From Spirochaetota bacterium (GTDB lineage: Bacteria > Spirochaetota > Spirochaetia > Treponematales > UBA12059), in NCBI GenBank assembly GCA_022703505.1, contig JAKLDN010000004.1:124001-188000 (forward strand): a stretch of DNA of 64,000 bases, read 5' to 3'. Below, piece by piece: positions 27,364 through 35,756 of the stretch. Under the pieces are notes generated by a model, which saw only the letters and a list, made by a program, of their open reading frames with translations, was not told where the DNA came from and did not search any database. Every line of letters begins with the position of its first letter. Positions within the stretch are counted from its first letter, which is position 1. The position numbers were made by a program, and so were the translations under genes.

Positions 27364-28248
27364 TCAGGACCGGGGCGAAGGGAGGACTTGGAGGGCGAGC
27401 CGTTCCGAGCCCCGCAGTATGTCCAGGATTACGGGCCTTCCCACCCGCAGGGGCGGAATCCCGTCGTCCCCGAGACCGGCCCCGTCGGCGCCCAGGATCA
27501 GGTCCCCGGGCTGCACTCCGGCCGCCTCCGCGGGGCCGCCGGGCGCCGTTTCGCGCACCATCAGGGCGGTCTCCCTGCCGGCCGACGAAGACTGGGCCTT
27601 GGAAAGCCGGACCGTGCCGATGGAGATCCCAAGCCAGCCCCGGATACGGGTGCCTTCCTTCGCCAGCTCGTCCACCGCTACCCTCCATGGCCCCGCGGGC
27701 AGGACCCATCCGTCGTTGCCGTCCTCGTTGGAGATGACCACGCCACGCAGGGTTCCGGCCAGATCCACCACCGGCGCCCCCAGAAAACCCGGATAGGCGG
27801 GGCCGTCCACCTGGAAATGGGCGCTCGCCTTTCGCCGCCCCCATTCCGTGGAGCCGCCCGAGAACCTCACCACCGAAAAAGCCGCCTCGATTCCCTGGAA
27901 CGACGGGTAGGCCAGCCTCAGGACCGGCGTTCCCACCCGGGGAGCATCGAGACCTTCCGTGCCCGCTCCTGCCGGCACCGGGGCCGCGCCGTCACCGATC
28001 CGGATCAACACGAGACCGCTCTCTCCGTCCCAGGCTTCCACCCGCCCGGTCGCCGGACCCGAGGCCGTCACGACAGGCACCTCCTCGCCGTCCCGGGCGG
28101 AACGCGCCAGGGAGGCCGCGAGGCCTTCCTTTACCACGATGCCCGTGCGATACGGGATCCCGGGCCCTCCGATATGCACCAGGGATCCCTTCCAGGATTC
28201 CACCACCTCTCGCAGGGTTCCCTCAAATTCCTTCGCGAACTCGCCCAC
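27364..28248 (-). CDS. Catalytically inactive HtrA/DegP-like protein with PDZ domain
   Basis: The 294-residue protein has a trypsin-like body (about 1-200) and a C-terminal PDZ domain (about 205-290, ETAPGGPAEAAGVQPGDLI). Aligned by eye with the active neighbour at 28353, all three triad positions are lost. NSHVL is replaced by an Ala/Ser segment, TDLAVLRI by SGLVLIRI, and GNSGGP by GFLGAP. There is no signal peptide, so it is probably cytoplasmic. It is co-transcribed with the LuxR-type protein. A regulatory or scaffolding role with the divergent protease is possible but unproven. Confidence 0.75.
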   Translation of the reverse strand: MGEFAKEFEGTLREVVESWKGSLVHIGGPGIPYRTGIVVKEGLAASLARSARDGEEVPVVTASGPATGRVEAWDGESGLVLIRIGDGAAPVPAGAGTEGLDAPRVGTPVLRLAYPSFQGIEAAFSVVRFSGGSTEWGRRKASAHFQVDGPAYPGFLGAPVVDLAGTLRGVVISNEDGNDGWVLPAGPWRVAVDELAKEGTRIRGWLGISIGTVRLSKAQSSSAGRETALMVRETAPGGPAEAAGVQPGDLILGADGAGLGDDGIPPLRVGRPVILDILRGSERLALQVLPSPRS

Positions 28249-28352
28249 GTCGACCTCCCGGGCTTGGCGCCCGGGTAGAACATACTGAGGCCCCGGGCCG
28301 CCGTCACCTGGCCGAAGGTATAGCCTCCTGGTGTTGCCCGACGCCCTAGGAC

Positions 28353-29303
28353 GTGCCTACCTTTCATTCCATGGATCGGGACGAGGATTTGCTGGATTCC
28401 TATTCGAAGACCGTCTCGGGGGTGGCCGAATCGGCCCGGGACTCGGTCGCCCACGTGCGAGTGCGCCGGGGCCGGGATCCTGAAGCCGGGGGCTCCGCCT
28501 TCGCCTTCACTCCGGACGGGTTCCTACTCACGAACAGCCACGTCCTGCGGGATGCGGAGGCGGTGGAAGCTGTGCTGCCCGGAGGGCGCCGCTGCGAGGC
28601 CGCGATCGTGGGCGACGATCCGGCCACGGACCTGGCGGTGCTCCGGATATACGGGGAGTCCCTGCCTCCCCTGGAGTTCGGCGACTCCTCCCGGATCCGG
28701 GTCGGCCAGATCGCCGTGGCCATCGGGAATCCCCTGGGTTTCGAGAGCACCCTGACCGCGGGGGTGGTGAGCGCCCTGGGCAGGTCCCTGCGCTCCGTGA
28801 CGGGACGGCTCATAGACAGCGTCATTCAGACCGACGCGGCCCTGAATCCGGGCAACTCCGGGGGCCCCCTCCTGGATTCCCGGGGCCGGGTCATCGGCGT
28901 GAACACCGCGATCATCGCCCAGGCCCAGGGGCTCTGCTTCGCGATCCCCTCGGACACAGCAAAGGCTGTCGCGGCGGCCCTGATCCGGGATGGGCGGATC
29001 CTTCGCGGTTGGCTGGGCATCGGAGGCCAGGGGGTTCCGATACCCCGAAAGCTTGCCCACCATTACGGTCTGGAGGGACCCGAGGGGGCCTTCCTCTCCG
29101 CGGTGGAGCCCGGGAGCCCCGCGGACCGTGCGGGACTCAAGGCGGGGGACATCCTGGTCCGGTTCGGCAGGGAGCGGATACAGGGCCTGGACGACCTTTT
29201 ACGCCTGCTGGGACCGGACAGTCCGGGCCGGGAATTCCCCGTGGAGGCGCTGCGAGGACCCGACCGCCTCCTTGCCTGGGTGATCCCCGTCCCCGCGCCG
29301 TGA
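28353..29303 (+). CDS. HtrA/DegP-like serine protease without signal peptide
   Basis: The 316-residue protein has a trypsin-like domain with an intact triad: His63 in TNSHVL, Asp93 in TDLAVLRI and Ser169 in GNSGGP. A C-terminal PDZ domain follows (about 225-310, VEPGSPADRAGLKAGDIL). No signal or transmembrane segment precedes the protease domain, so it should act in the cytoplasm, unlike most DegP or DegS proteins. The start is GTG 28353 or ATG 28371; neither has a good ribosome-binding site. It is divergent from its inactive paralogue, about 100 bases apart. Confidence 0.85.
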   Translation: MPTFHSMDRDEDLLDSYSKTVSGVAESARDSVAHVRVRRGRDPEAGGSAFAFTPDGFLLTNSHVLRDAEAVEAVLPGGRRCEAAIVGDDPATDLAVLRIYGESLPPLEFGDSSRIRVGQIAVAIGNPLGFESTLTAGVVSALGRSLRSVTGRLIDSVIQTDAALNPGNSGGPLLDSRGRVIGVNTAIIAQAQGLCFAIPSDTAKAVAAALIRDGRILRGWLGIGGQGVPIPRKLAHHYGLEGPEGAFLSAVEPGSPADRAGLKAGDILVRFGRERIQGLDDLLRLLGPDSPGREFPVEALRGPDRLLAWVIPVPAP

Positions 29304-29312
29304 CGGTTCGCC

Positions 29313-29346
29313 CCCCCTGAAAGAGGGGACCCGCCCGTTCAGGGGG
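29313..29346. terminator. Hairpin between convergent genes
   Basis: CCCCCTGAA (29313-29321) pairs perfectly with TTCAGGGGG (29338-29346). It separates the protease gene from the convergent LarA-like gene and may stop transcription in both directions; no T-run is present. Confidence 0.45.
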
Positions 29347-29348
29347 CT

Positions 29349-30614
29349 TCAGAACTTTCCCAGGCGGTGGCCGTCCAACAGGGTGGCCCTCTCCCCGGTG
29401 ATCTCCACGCCCTCCCGGCCGGCGAGCTCCGGAAGGAGTGCGTCGGAGGCCCAGACCTCCCCGAGACGCAGGGTGTTCCGTATCCGCAGGATCCGGGCCC
29501 GGAAAAGGTCCCGGACGGAGGCCCCCCGCAGGGCGATCTCCACGACGGCCCGGTCGCTCTCCGCGGACAGGGGTATCTTTCCCCGTTCCAGGAATCCGCT
29601 GGTCACCACGTTCTCGAAGGTAGCCCCGAGGTCGATCCTGTCCCGGAGCCGCCGGGTGATCACGTCCGCCAGGCCCACCCCCAGGGCGTTGCCGTGGGAA
29701 GCCTCGGTCAGGTCGAAGACGGCGACGGAGGAGATCCGGGGCCGATCCGGCTCCCCCTGGTCCCGGACCCGCATGCGGCCGATGACGTTGGAGTCCAGAC
29801 CCACCCCGCTCACATCCTTGCCCATCTCGTCCACCAGGAGCACGTCCAGGTCGTCCACGGGCAGGCGGGGCTGAAGTTCCCGGGCCCGCTCGAGAAGCTC
29901 TCGGTCCGCTTCCGGAAGTCCCTCTCCGGAGACCAGCCGGAGGATCTCGGGTTCTTCCCGGGCGTTCTCCACGATCCCCAGGCCCCCCAGGACCTTTCCG
30001 GTTCCCAGCACGACCCGGGCGGCGGGGAGGATCCGTTCCCGCAGTCCCGCCACGCCGTGGGAGTGGATCTCCAGGGCCTGGGCGTGCTTGCCCAGGCCGA
30101 TGACGGCCATCTTCACGAGGCCGCTCTCGTGGATTCCGTGGAAGTCCGTGTGGGGCTTCACGCGGTTGACCAGGAGGACCCCGTCGGACCCCCAGGCGTC
30201 CCGGGACATGTACACCCGGGTCCCGTCGGGGGCGGCGGGCAGTTCCACGATGTCCAGGGAGGAGACGACGGGCGCCCCGACCCCGGCCTCGGTGATCCCG
30301 TAGCCCGCCAGGACCTCCCTCTGGCCCTCCGCCGTGGCCCCGCCGTGGCTTCCCATGGCCGGGATGACGAAGGGCAGGGCTCCCCGGGCCGAGAGCTCCC
30401 GGACGACCGCCCGGACGATGCGGGCGAGGTTCGCGATCCCCCGGCTCCCCACGGCCACGGCGATCCGTGCGCCCGGCCGGATACCCCGGAACGGGGCGCC
30501 GGGCCGGGAGAACTCCTCGGCCACGGCGGCCTCGATGTCCGGGATGCCGGCCCCCGGGAAGTCCCGTACGACCTTGGTCAGGGAAAGCCCGTCCAGGTTC
30601 GCATACCCGATCAT
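29349..30614 (-). CDS. LarA-like (DUF2088) protein, lactate-racemase superfamily
   Basis: The 421-residue protein shows segments AVAVGSRGIANLARIV and IPAMGSHGGATAEGQ, then NRVKPHTDFHG with several His residues. This is the pattern I associate with the DUF2088/Lar_N superfamily. True LarA is a nickel-pincer lactate racemase. This protein differs from canonical LarA, and no larB, larC or larE maturation gene is in the window, so lactate racemisation should not be assumed. It is cytoplasmic by sequence. It lies 10 bases downstream of... the stop of the membrane hydrolase gene lies just beyond its start on the same strand, so the hydrolase gene is the downstream partner. Confidence 0.5.
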   Translation of the reverse strand: MIGYANLDGLSLTKVVRDFPGAGIPDIEAAVAEEFSRPGAPFRGIRPGARIAVAVGSRGIANLARIVRAVVRELSARGALPFVIPAMGSHGGATAEGQREVLAGYGITEAGVGAPVVSSLDIVELPAAPDGTRVYMSRDAWGSDGVLLVNRVKPHTDFHGIHESGLVKMAVIGLGKHAQALEIHSHGVAGLRERILPAARVVLGTGKVLGGLGIVENAREEPEILRLVSGEGLPEADRELLERARELQPRLPVDDLDVLLVDEMGKDVSGVGLDSNVIGRMRVRDQGEPDRPRISSVAVFDLTEASHGNALGVGLADVITRRLRDRIDLGATFENVVTSGFLERGKIPLSAESDRAVVEIALRGASVRDLFRARILRIRNTLRLGEVWASDALLPELAGREGVEITGERATLLDGHRLGKF

Positions 30615-30624
30615 GCCGTCGCCC

Positions 30625-32556
30625 TCAGAAGATCGCGGACCCGCCGGAGAGCATCCAGGCGGCCAGGATCCCGACGGTCAGGGACCCCACGTACACGAAT
30701 CCGGTCCGCCGGAACATCGCGGCGGCCAGGAAGAACATCAGGGCGAACTGGGGGATCGTGAGGAGGAGGATGGACATGAAGGGCCCCCCGAACAGGGGGG
30801 TGAGAAGAAGGTCCGCCCCGGGGCCGATGCCCAGGAAGAAGGGGACGTACTCGATGAAGGCCCAGACGAGCAGGCTCCCCAGCATGACCCCGCAGGCGGT
30901 CAGCCACCAGGCCGCCTGGGTCGCCGCGGGGGAGGCACGCTCCGGCAGGCGGAGTTGGCCGAAGAGCTTGACCCCGCCGTTCACGAAAAAGAAGGCCCCG
31001 TAGAAGGGCAGGTAGACCCAGAATTGCCCGAAGCGCTCGGGGGTGAAGACCCGGAAGAAGGGCCAGATGAACCGGAGTTCTAGTCCGAAGAGGGCGTCGT
31101 ACAGGGCGGTCTGGGCATAGAGGGACCCCGCCAGGAGGAAGGCCAGGAGGACGGATTTCCCGACCACGGGCCACGGGACCGCGGCGGGCCGTTCCGCCGG
31201 GGCCAGGGCCAGGTCGTGGAGGGTCGCGCCCGCGGCCCGGCCCGGGCCCTTCCGGAACCATCGGACCAGGAGCACCAGGGAGACGACCATCAGGAAGGTC
31301 AACCACACGAGGAAGCCGTTCCCGACGGTCATCCGGAATACCGACTCCGGAAGGGGCGCCAGTCCGTGGCCCAGCTGGGTCAGGAAGGGGAAGGTCGCGG
31401 CTCCCAGAAGCACAGTCCCCGCGGCAGCCCGCCTCCAGGCCCGGCCCTCCAGGAGGACCCGGGACGGCAGGGGCTGGGCCGCCCCGGCGAATAAGGGAAT
31501 CCGGAGCAGGATCGAAAGCAGGGGCAGGAGGGAGGCCAGGGCCGAGAGCATCGCCAGGCCGACGAGCAGCTCCTTCCGGAGGTAGGTCCGGTCCGAGGCC
31601 GGAAGGGCGGGCTCCAAATCGAAGGACCGGGCGAACCAGTCCACCGCCGCGGCGATTCCTTTTCCGTTGTGGGTCACCAGGCGGTGGTTCGTGTACAGGA
31701 GCTCCATCCGGCGGGCGGAGCCGTCCGCGAAGGAGCCGTAGGTCCGGTCCCATTCTACGGGGCCTTCCTGGCCCATGAAGACGCGGTACCGGAGGTCCGT
31801 CGCCTCCAGGCCCTTAACGGTATTCCGGTAGTCCCGGAAGAATGCGAACTCGTCCCAGACCGCCTGCAGCAGGAGCACGTTGTTGAACCGCACCGCGGAG
31901 GGGTCGTAGAAACCCTCCGGGATGATCTCGCCGCACTGAAGGACCACGGCCCTATGGTCCGGGAAGTCCGCGGCCACGGACCAGGAAGCCCAGGTTCCCA
32001 TGGAGTGCCCCGTGACGCCCAGGGCCGCGGGGTCCACGAAGTCCCGGGAGCGCAGCCAGGCGTAGGCCGCCTTACCTCCCATGGAAGTGTCGGCCAGGCC
32101 CTCCGAGTACTTCGGGAGGAAAAAATCCAGGGCGCTGAAGTTCATCATCACCTTGTAGCGCTCGGGCCCGGAGATCCTCCGCTCGAAGTTCGGGTACTTG
32201 TAGGGTGTGAAGCCCCGAGCCCGCATCCCGGGCTCGGCACTCCCGTGGCCGAAGGCGTCGATGGACAGGGCCGCGATCCCCCGGCGGGCCAGCTCCAGGG
32301 CGAAGGCGGAAGAAGTTTCCTTATCGTTCTGGTACCCGTGGATCAGGACGACCCCGGGCACCGGAGAGCCGGGGCGGGCGGAGGCGGGACGGTAGAGCTT
32401 GGCCGTAACCGTCCCCGCAGGGGCCTCGATCCGCACGGGCGAGACTTCGACGGTTCCGGAATCCGACTGGATCCAGGAAGCCAAGTACAGGGAACCGGCC
32501 GACGCCGTCCAGAACAGGAGCAGGGCGCCCAGCTGGGTACGGATCGAGGTTTTCAA
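30625..32556 (-). CDS. Membrane-anchored alpha/beta-hydrolase with C-terminal multi-span domain
   Basis: The protein of about 643 residues has one N-terminal membrane span (about 8-28). An alpha/beta-hydrolase domain follows (about 45-320) with the oxyanion segment IHGYQND and the nucleophile elbow GHSMGTW. A C-terminal region with about eight membrane spans ends the protein. The start is taken as TTG at 32556 (KTSIRTQLGALL follows), which has a GGGGG-type ribosome-binding site. The frame extends much further upstream, but that extension is arginine/glycine-rich antisense of other genes. The hydrolase domain probably faces the periplasm. The substrate is unknown. The LarA-like gene begins 10 bases beyond its stop codon on the same strand. 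Confidence 0.75.
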   Translation of the reverse strand: MKTSIRTQLGALLLFWTASAGSLYLASWIQSDSGTVEVSPVRIEAPAGTVTAKLYRPASARPGSPVPGVVLIHGYQNDKETSSAFALELARRGIAALSIDAFGHGSAEPGMRARGFTPYKYPNFERRISGPERYKVMMNFSALDFFLPKYSEGLADTSMGGKAAYAWLRSRDFVDPAALGVTGHSMGTWASWSVAADFPDHRAVVLQCGEIIPEGFYDPSAVRFNNVLLLQAVWDEFAFFRDYRNTVKGLEATDLRYRVFMGQEGPVEWDRTYGSFADGSARRMELLYTNHRLVTHNGKGIAAAVDWFARSFDLEPALPASDRTYLRKELLVGLAMLSALASLLPLLSILLRIPLFAGAAQPLPSRVLLEGRAWRRAAAGTVLLGAATFPFLTQLGHGLAPLPESVFRMTVGNGFLVWLTFLMVVSLVLLVRWFRKGPGRAAGATLHDLALAPAERPAAVPWPVVGKSVLLAFLLAGSLYAQTALYDALFGLELRFIWPFFRVFTPERFGQFWVYLPFYGAFFFVNGGVKLFGQLRLPERASPAATQAAWWLTACGVMLGSLLVWAFIEYVPFFLGIGPGADLLLTPLFGGPFMSILLLTIPQFALMFFLAAAMFRRTGFVYVGSLTVGILAAWMLSGGSAIF

Positions 32557-32712
32557 ACGCCACCCCCGGGGGACAAGATGGGCCAGCCTACGACGCGGCC
32601 GGCGGGGCGTCAATACGGGGCGCGGCCCACCCGGACTCGCGGCGCCCGGCTCGCGACTCCGCCCCGTACGAACACCTTGCCCGTCCCGCCCCGACGGGCC
32701 ATACTCCCCTCG

Positions 32713-33678
32713 ATGAACTACCTCTTCCACTACTACGCCGTCCGCTGGCTGGCCCGGGAGGCCGGCGTGCCGGAGCCCGAGGCCGAGACTATCGCCCGTT
32801 CCTCCCAGTTCGTGGACGAGGCTGTGCGGCCCCTGCGCGTCGAGACCGGCGGGGTACCCTACGACCTCCGGGTTACCCAGGACTACCTCTTCTGGGACGA
32901 GTCGATCCTCTCGGAGGTCTACCTTCCTTTCCATTTCCTTCCCGGGGACCCCGAGGAGGCGGGCCGGAAGCGAAGGGACGGGGCCCGGAACCCCGGGGCG
33001 GTCACCCCGAACGGAGGGGTCGCCCGGGAGCTCCTGGTGGAAGCCCTGAAGACCGGCGATCCGTACCGGATCGGCATCGCCCTGCACTCCTTCGCGGACG
33101 GGTGGGCCCACCAGAATTTCACGGCCCGGTGGGAGGACTTCAACGCCCTTGACGGCTCCGGCGCCCTGCCCCCGGTGGGGCACCTCCAGGCCCTGACCAA
33201 CCCGGACAACCCGTCCCGTCTCTGGGCGGACCCTCGGCTCCTGCCGGAACTCTACCGGATCGACAACGCGGCCCGCTTCCTGGAGGCGGCGCGGAAGATC
33301 TTCCGCTACCTGCGGACCTGGCTGCGCAAGCCCTTCGGGGACGAGGATCTCCTCCTGCCCAAGCTGGAAGGCCTCCTGCGTTCCCCGGGGGACCGGGAGG
33401 GGGTGGAGGCGGCCTTCATCGTGGACGGGGACCTGCCCAAGTACGAGAAGGGCGCCTGGGCCCGGGAGGCCGGCGTCCTGGACGGCTGGGACCGGGGAGA
33501 GGGCTCCCGGGGCTACGACAAGCTCCTGTGGCTGAAGAGCCAGGCCGAGCGGCGCCTGGGCTCCGGAGTCCGGACCGTCCGCGCCGGCCCGGGATTCTTC
33601 GAATCGGACTTGTACCGCTGGCACGAGGCCGCGGGGGAGCACCGCAGGGCGGCGAAGGCCGCCCTGGCCAACTTCTAA
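32713..33678 (+). CDS. DUF6765-like protein of unknown function
   Basis: The 321-residue protein starts MNYLFHYYAVRWLAREAG, with ARSSQFVDEAV soon after and HSFADGWAHQNF near the middle. I associate this combination with DUF6765, a family without assigned function. The spaced His and Asp residues suggest a metal-dependent, phospholipase-C- or HD-like helical enzyme, which is inference. No signal peptide is evident. The gene is divergent from the membrane hydrolase and convergent with the M14 gene, and its TAA stop lies in a 21-bp tandem repeat. Confidence 0.6.
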   Translation: MNYLFHYYAVRWLAREAGVPEPEAETIARSSQFVDEAVRPLRVETGGVPYDLRVTQDYLFWDESILSEVYLPFHFLPGDPEEAGRKRRDGARNPGAVTPNGGVARELLVEALKTGDPYRIGIALHSFADGWAHQNFTARWEDFNALDGSGALPPVGHLQALTNPDNPSRLWADPRLLPELYRIDNAARFLEAARKIFRYLRTWLRKPFGDEDLLLPKLEGLLRSPGDREGVEAAFIVDGDLPKYEKGAWAREAGVLDGWDRGEGSRGYDKLLWLKSQAERRLGSGVRTVRAGPGFFESDLYRWHEAAGEHRRAAKAALANF

Positions 33679-33728
33679 CGGCAGGGCCGCCATGCCTAAC
33701 GGCAGGGCCGCCATGCCTAACGGCATGG
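33676..33728. repeat. 21-bp tandem repeat spanning two convergent gene ends
   Basis: A 21-base unit beginning TAACGGCAGGGCC occurs at 33676-33696 and 33697-33717, with a partial third copy from 33718. Each unit supplies an in-frame TAA to the plus-strand gene and an in-frame TAG to the minus-strand gene. Confidence 0.85.
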
Positions 33729-34460
33729 CTTGATCCGGCCTTCCTCTCCCGTATCCAACATGCCCAGCACGGCCATGGCCGCCTCCACGGCTGCCCGGTG
33801 AAGCTCCATCCGCCGGGCGGCGGGCACCGTGTCGGGTATCTCCACGATCAGGGCGGGTACATCCAGGAGCCGGGAAGTCTCCGCGGCCAGGCTGCCCCCG
33901 GGGGGACCCCCGGTGTACGAAAACTCCTCCATCCCGGGCCGGTCCAGCATGGCCAAGGCGAGCTCCGCCGCGCGCGGCAGGGCCGGCACAACCAGGAAGG
34001 GGCCGGGACCCTCCGTCCAGGTCCCGTCGCTCTCGTGGAGGTCCAGGACCAGGTCGGGCCGGGCGTTCCGGATCAGACGGAAGAGTTCGAACGCGAGACG
34101 CTCCGCGGGAGCTCCGAGGCGCCGGCCCGGGAAGGCCCGGTTGAGGTCCCCGGCCCCCGGGGCCGTCCGGGTTTCCGCTTCCAATGCCGCCGGATCGGCC
34201 TCCGGCAGGACGAGGAGCCGGCCCCGGAGGGCGGGTCCCCGGTCCGCCAGGGCCCGGGCCGCCCGGACACCGGAGGGCTCGTCCCCGTGGATCCCCGCGA
34301 CCACCAGGAGGGTCGGCCCTACGACCCCGCTCTCCAGGCGGACCGGGGACAGGACGGCGCAGGAGCCGAGGACTGCGCAGGCCGCGGCCGCGACGGCCGC
34401 CCGGGCCGGCCCCGGCGGCCGGGCGGCGCCCGGGCCGCGCCGGAAGCACGGGAAGTTCAC
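33717..34460 (-). CDS. M14-type (AstE/aspartoacylase-like) metallopeptidase, lipoprotein
   Basis: The 247-residue protein starts at a GTG that overlaps the TGA of the upstream gene (GTGA). A lipoprotein signal ends in LGSC near residue 34. The zinc-binding H and E lie in GIHGDEPSG, the third ligand lies in DLHESDG, and DLNRAFPG is the substrate-arginine region. The succinylglutamate desuccinylase/aspartoacylase subfamily removes acyl or amino-acid groups from small amide substrates. It would act in the periplasm. It forms a tandem with the related gene directly upstream. Its 3' end has been duplicated in the 21-bp repeat. Confidence 0.8.
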   Translation of the reverse strand: MNFPCFRRGPGAARPPGPARAAVAAAACAVLGSCAVLSPVRLESGVVGPTLLVVAGIHGDEPSGVRAARALADRGPALRGRLLVLPEADPAALEAETRTAPGAGDLNRAFPGRRLGAPAERLAFELFRLIRNARPDLVLDLHESDGTWTEGPGPFLVVPALPRAAELALAMLDRPGMEEFSYTGGPPGGSLAAETSRLLDVPALIVEIPDTVPAARRMELHRAAVEAAMAVLGMLDTGEEGRIKPCR

Positions 34461-35587
34461 GGCAGAGGTTTCAGGAACGCGCCCAGGCCCTTCTCGAGCA
34501 GGGCCCCGTATTCCGGCACACCGGCGAACTCCAGGGGCCGGTCCGGCCGCTCCGAGGAAAGGGCGAAGGCGAACTCGGAAATGCCGGACAGGTGCCGCCC
34601 CACCCGCTCCTCGATGGGGTGGCCGTTCTCGTCGAAGGGCACGTAGAGCCTGCCCAGGGCCTGGGCCTTCACGTAGTAGGGGTCCCGGCCTTTCAGGACC
34701 AGGGCCTCGTCCGTCCGGCCCCGGAGCCGTCCCTGGGAGGGGTTCGCGGTCTCCATCAGGACCGCCAGGGTATCCGTGGCGTCCCCCAGTTCCCGGTGGG
34801 TCAGGCCCCGCAGGTTCTTCGGAGAGGGCTCCAGGCCGATCTTGATGTCCAGGAACTCCAGGCCCAGGACGACCTGGGAGGCCAGGGGCATGGCCCGCTC
34901 GTGGGCCACGATGGCGTTGATCACCGGGTACTCCGGGGAGGCCTCGTGGAGGTCCACGCTGATGTCGATCTTCTCCGCCCGGATCAGGTTCGCGATGCCC
35001 AGGCAGACCCGCTCGGTCAGGGTCCCGTCCGCCCGGCCCGGGTAACCTCGGTTCAGGTTCCGGGTCTCGTTGCCCGAGAGGGTCTGGCCGCTGGCGGCAT
35101 GGACGTAGACGTCCGGGTCCGGCCACTGGTGCACGGGGTTCGTGGCCCGGGACCCGTACCGGAAGGTCCGCACGGACCCGCCGGGCAGGGCGACGGAGTA
35201 CCTCTCGGGAGCCCCCTCCTGGGGGTCGTTGTGGGTGAACCCCGAGGCGTTGGCCCGGGGGATCACGTACAGGGTCCCCGCCGAAACCAAGGCGTTCTCG
35301 ATGAGCAGGACCGCGGACAGGAAGGAGGAGGGCTCGTTCGGGTGGGTGCCCCCCAGGACGAGCATGGAGGAACCCGGAGAGGCTCCCCGGAACACGTAGA
35401 CCTCCGTGTCCCCGGGAGAGCCGGCCAGGTCCGGCAGCCATTCGGAGAGCATGCGGACCTCGGTGACGCCCGGACCCCGGACGATGGGCTCGGGCTTACG
35501 GTGGTCCAGGAAGCGGATCGAGGCGGCCGCGGCGGCGGCCAAAGCCAGGAGGGTGACCGCGAGGGCGGTCGCATGGTGTCGTTTCAC
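34457..35587 (-). CDS. M14/AstE-type zinc carboxypeptidase-like protein, secreted
   Basis: The 376-residue protein has an N-terminal signal or anchor (about 1-25, Ala/Leu-rich). The catalytic signature is spread over GGTHPNEPSS (His and Glu zinc ligands), ETRNLNRGYPG and DLHEASPEY (third zinc ligand). A Glu near MLE/METANPSQ may be the general base. It is probably periplasmic and hydrolyses a peptide or acyl-amino acid. It sits between the small membrane protein and a second, shorter M14 protein in one operon. Confidence 0.8.
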   Translation of the reverse strand: MKRHHATALAVTLLALAAAAAASIRFLDHRKPEPIVRGPGVTEVRMLSEWLPDLAGSPGDTEVYVFRGASPGSSMLVLGGTHPNEPSSFLSAVLLIENALVSAGTLYVIPRANASGFTHNDPQEGAPERYSVALPGGSVRTFRYGSRATNPVHQWPDPDVYVHAASGQTLSGNETRNLNRGYPGRADGTLTERVCLGIANLIRAEKIDISVDLHEASPEYPVINAIVAHERAMPLASQVVLGLEFLDIKIGLEPSPKNLRGLTHRELGDATDTLAVLMETANPSQGRLRGRTDEALVLKGRDPYYVKAQALGRLYVPFDENGHPIEERVGRHLSGISEFAFALSSERPDRPLEFAGVPEYGALLEKGLGAFLKPLP

Positions 35588-35596
35588 GGCATTCCC

Positions 35597-35740
35597 CTAC
35601 TTAATCAGGAGGACCCGGAGCAGGAGGGGAATCGCGACCATGGCCGCGGTGGCCTGCTTCCGCCAGTCCTTCTCGGTCCAGAGGTTCCACGCGGTCAGTC
35701 CCAGGACGGATGCCGCGATCGCCAGGTACAGGTATGTCAT
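35597..35740 (-). CDS. Small membrane protein, 47 residues
   Basis: An ATG at 35740 with AGGAG upstream opens a 47-codon frame, MTYLYLAIAASVLGLTAWN at the start and ending IPLLLRVLLIK. It has two hydrophobic segments (about 3-20 and 31-46) around a charged middle (TEKDWRKQ). It lies 16 bases after the permease gene and 9 bases before the metallopeptidase gene, so it is very likely translated. It could be an accessory subunit of the permease; DctQ proteins of TRAP systems are much larger, so it is not a normal DctQ. Confidence 0.65.
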   Translation of the reverse strand: MTYLYLAIAASVLGLTAWNLWTEKDWRKQATAAMVAIPLLLRVLLIK

Positions 35741-35756
35741 CTCTTCGCTCCTGTCG

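Noticed and set aside
33676-33717. Attachment site or integration scar
   Set aside because: The repeat is tandem, in frame with both gene ends, and no integrase or tRNA lies nearby; slippage explains it better.
32557-34449. N-terminal extension of the membrane hydrolase frame, giving a 1274-residue protein
   Set aside because: The extension is Gly/Arg/Pro-rich antisense or shifted sequence of the DUF6765-like and M14 genes. The hydrolase itself begins with a normal hydrophobic anchor at 32556.
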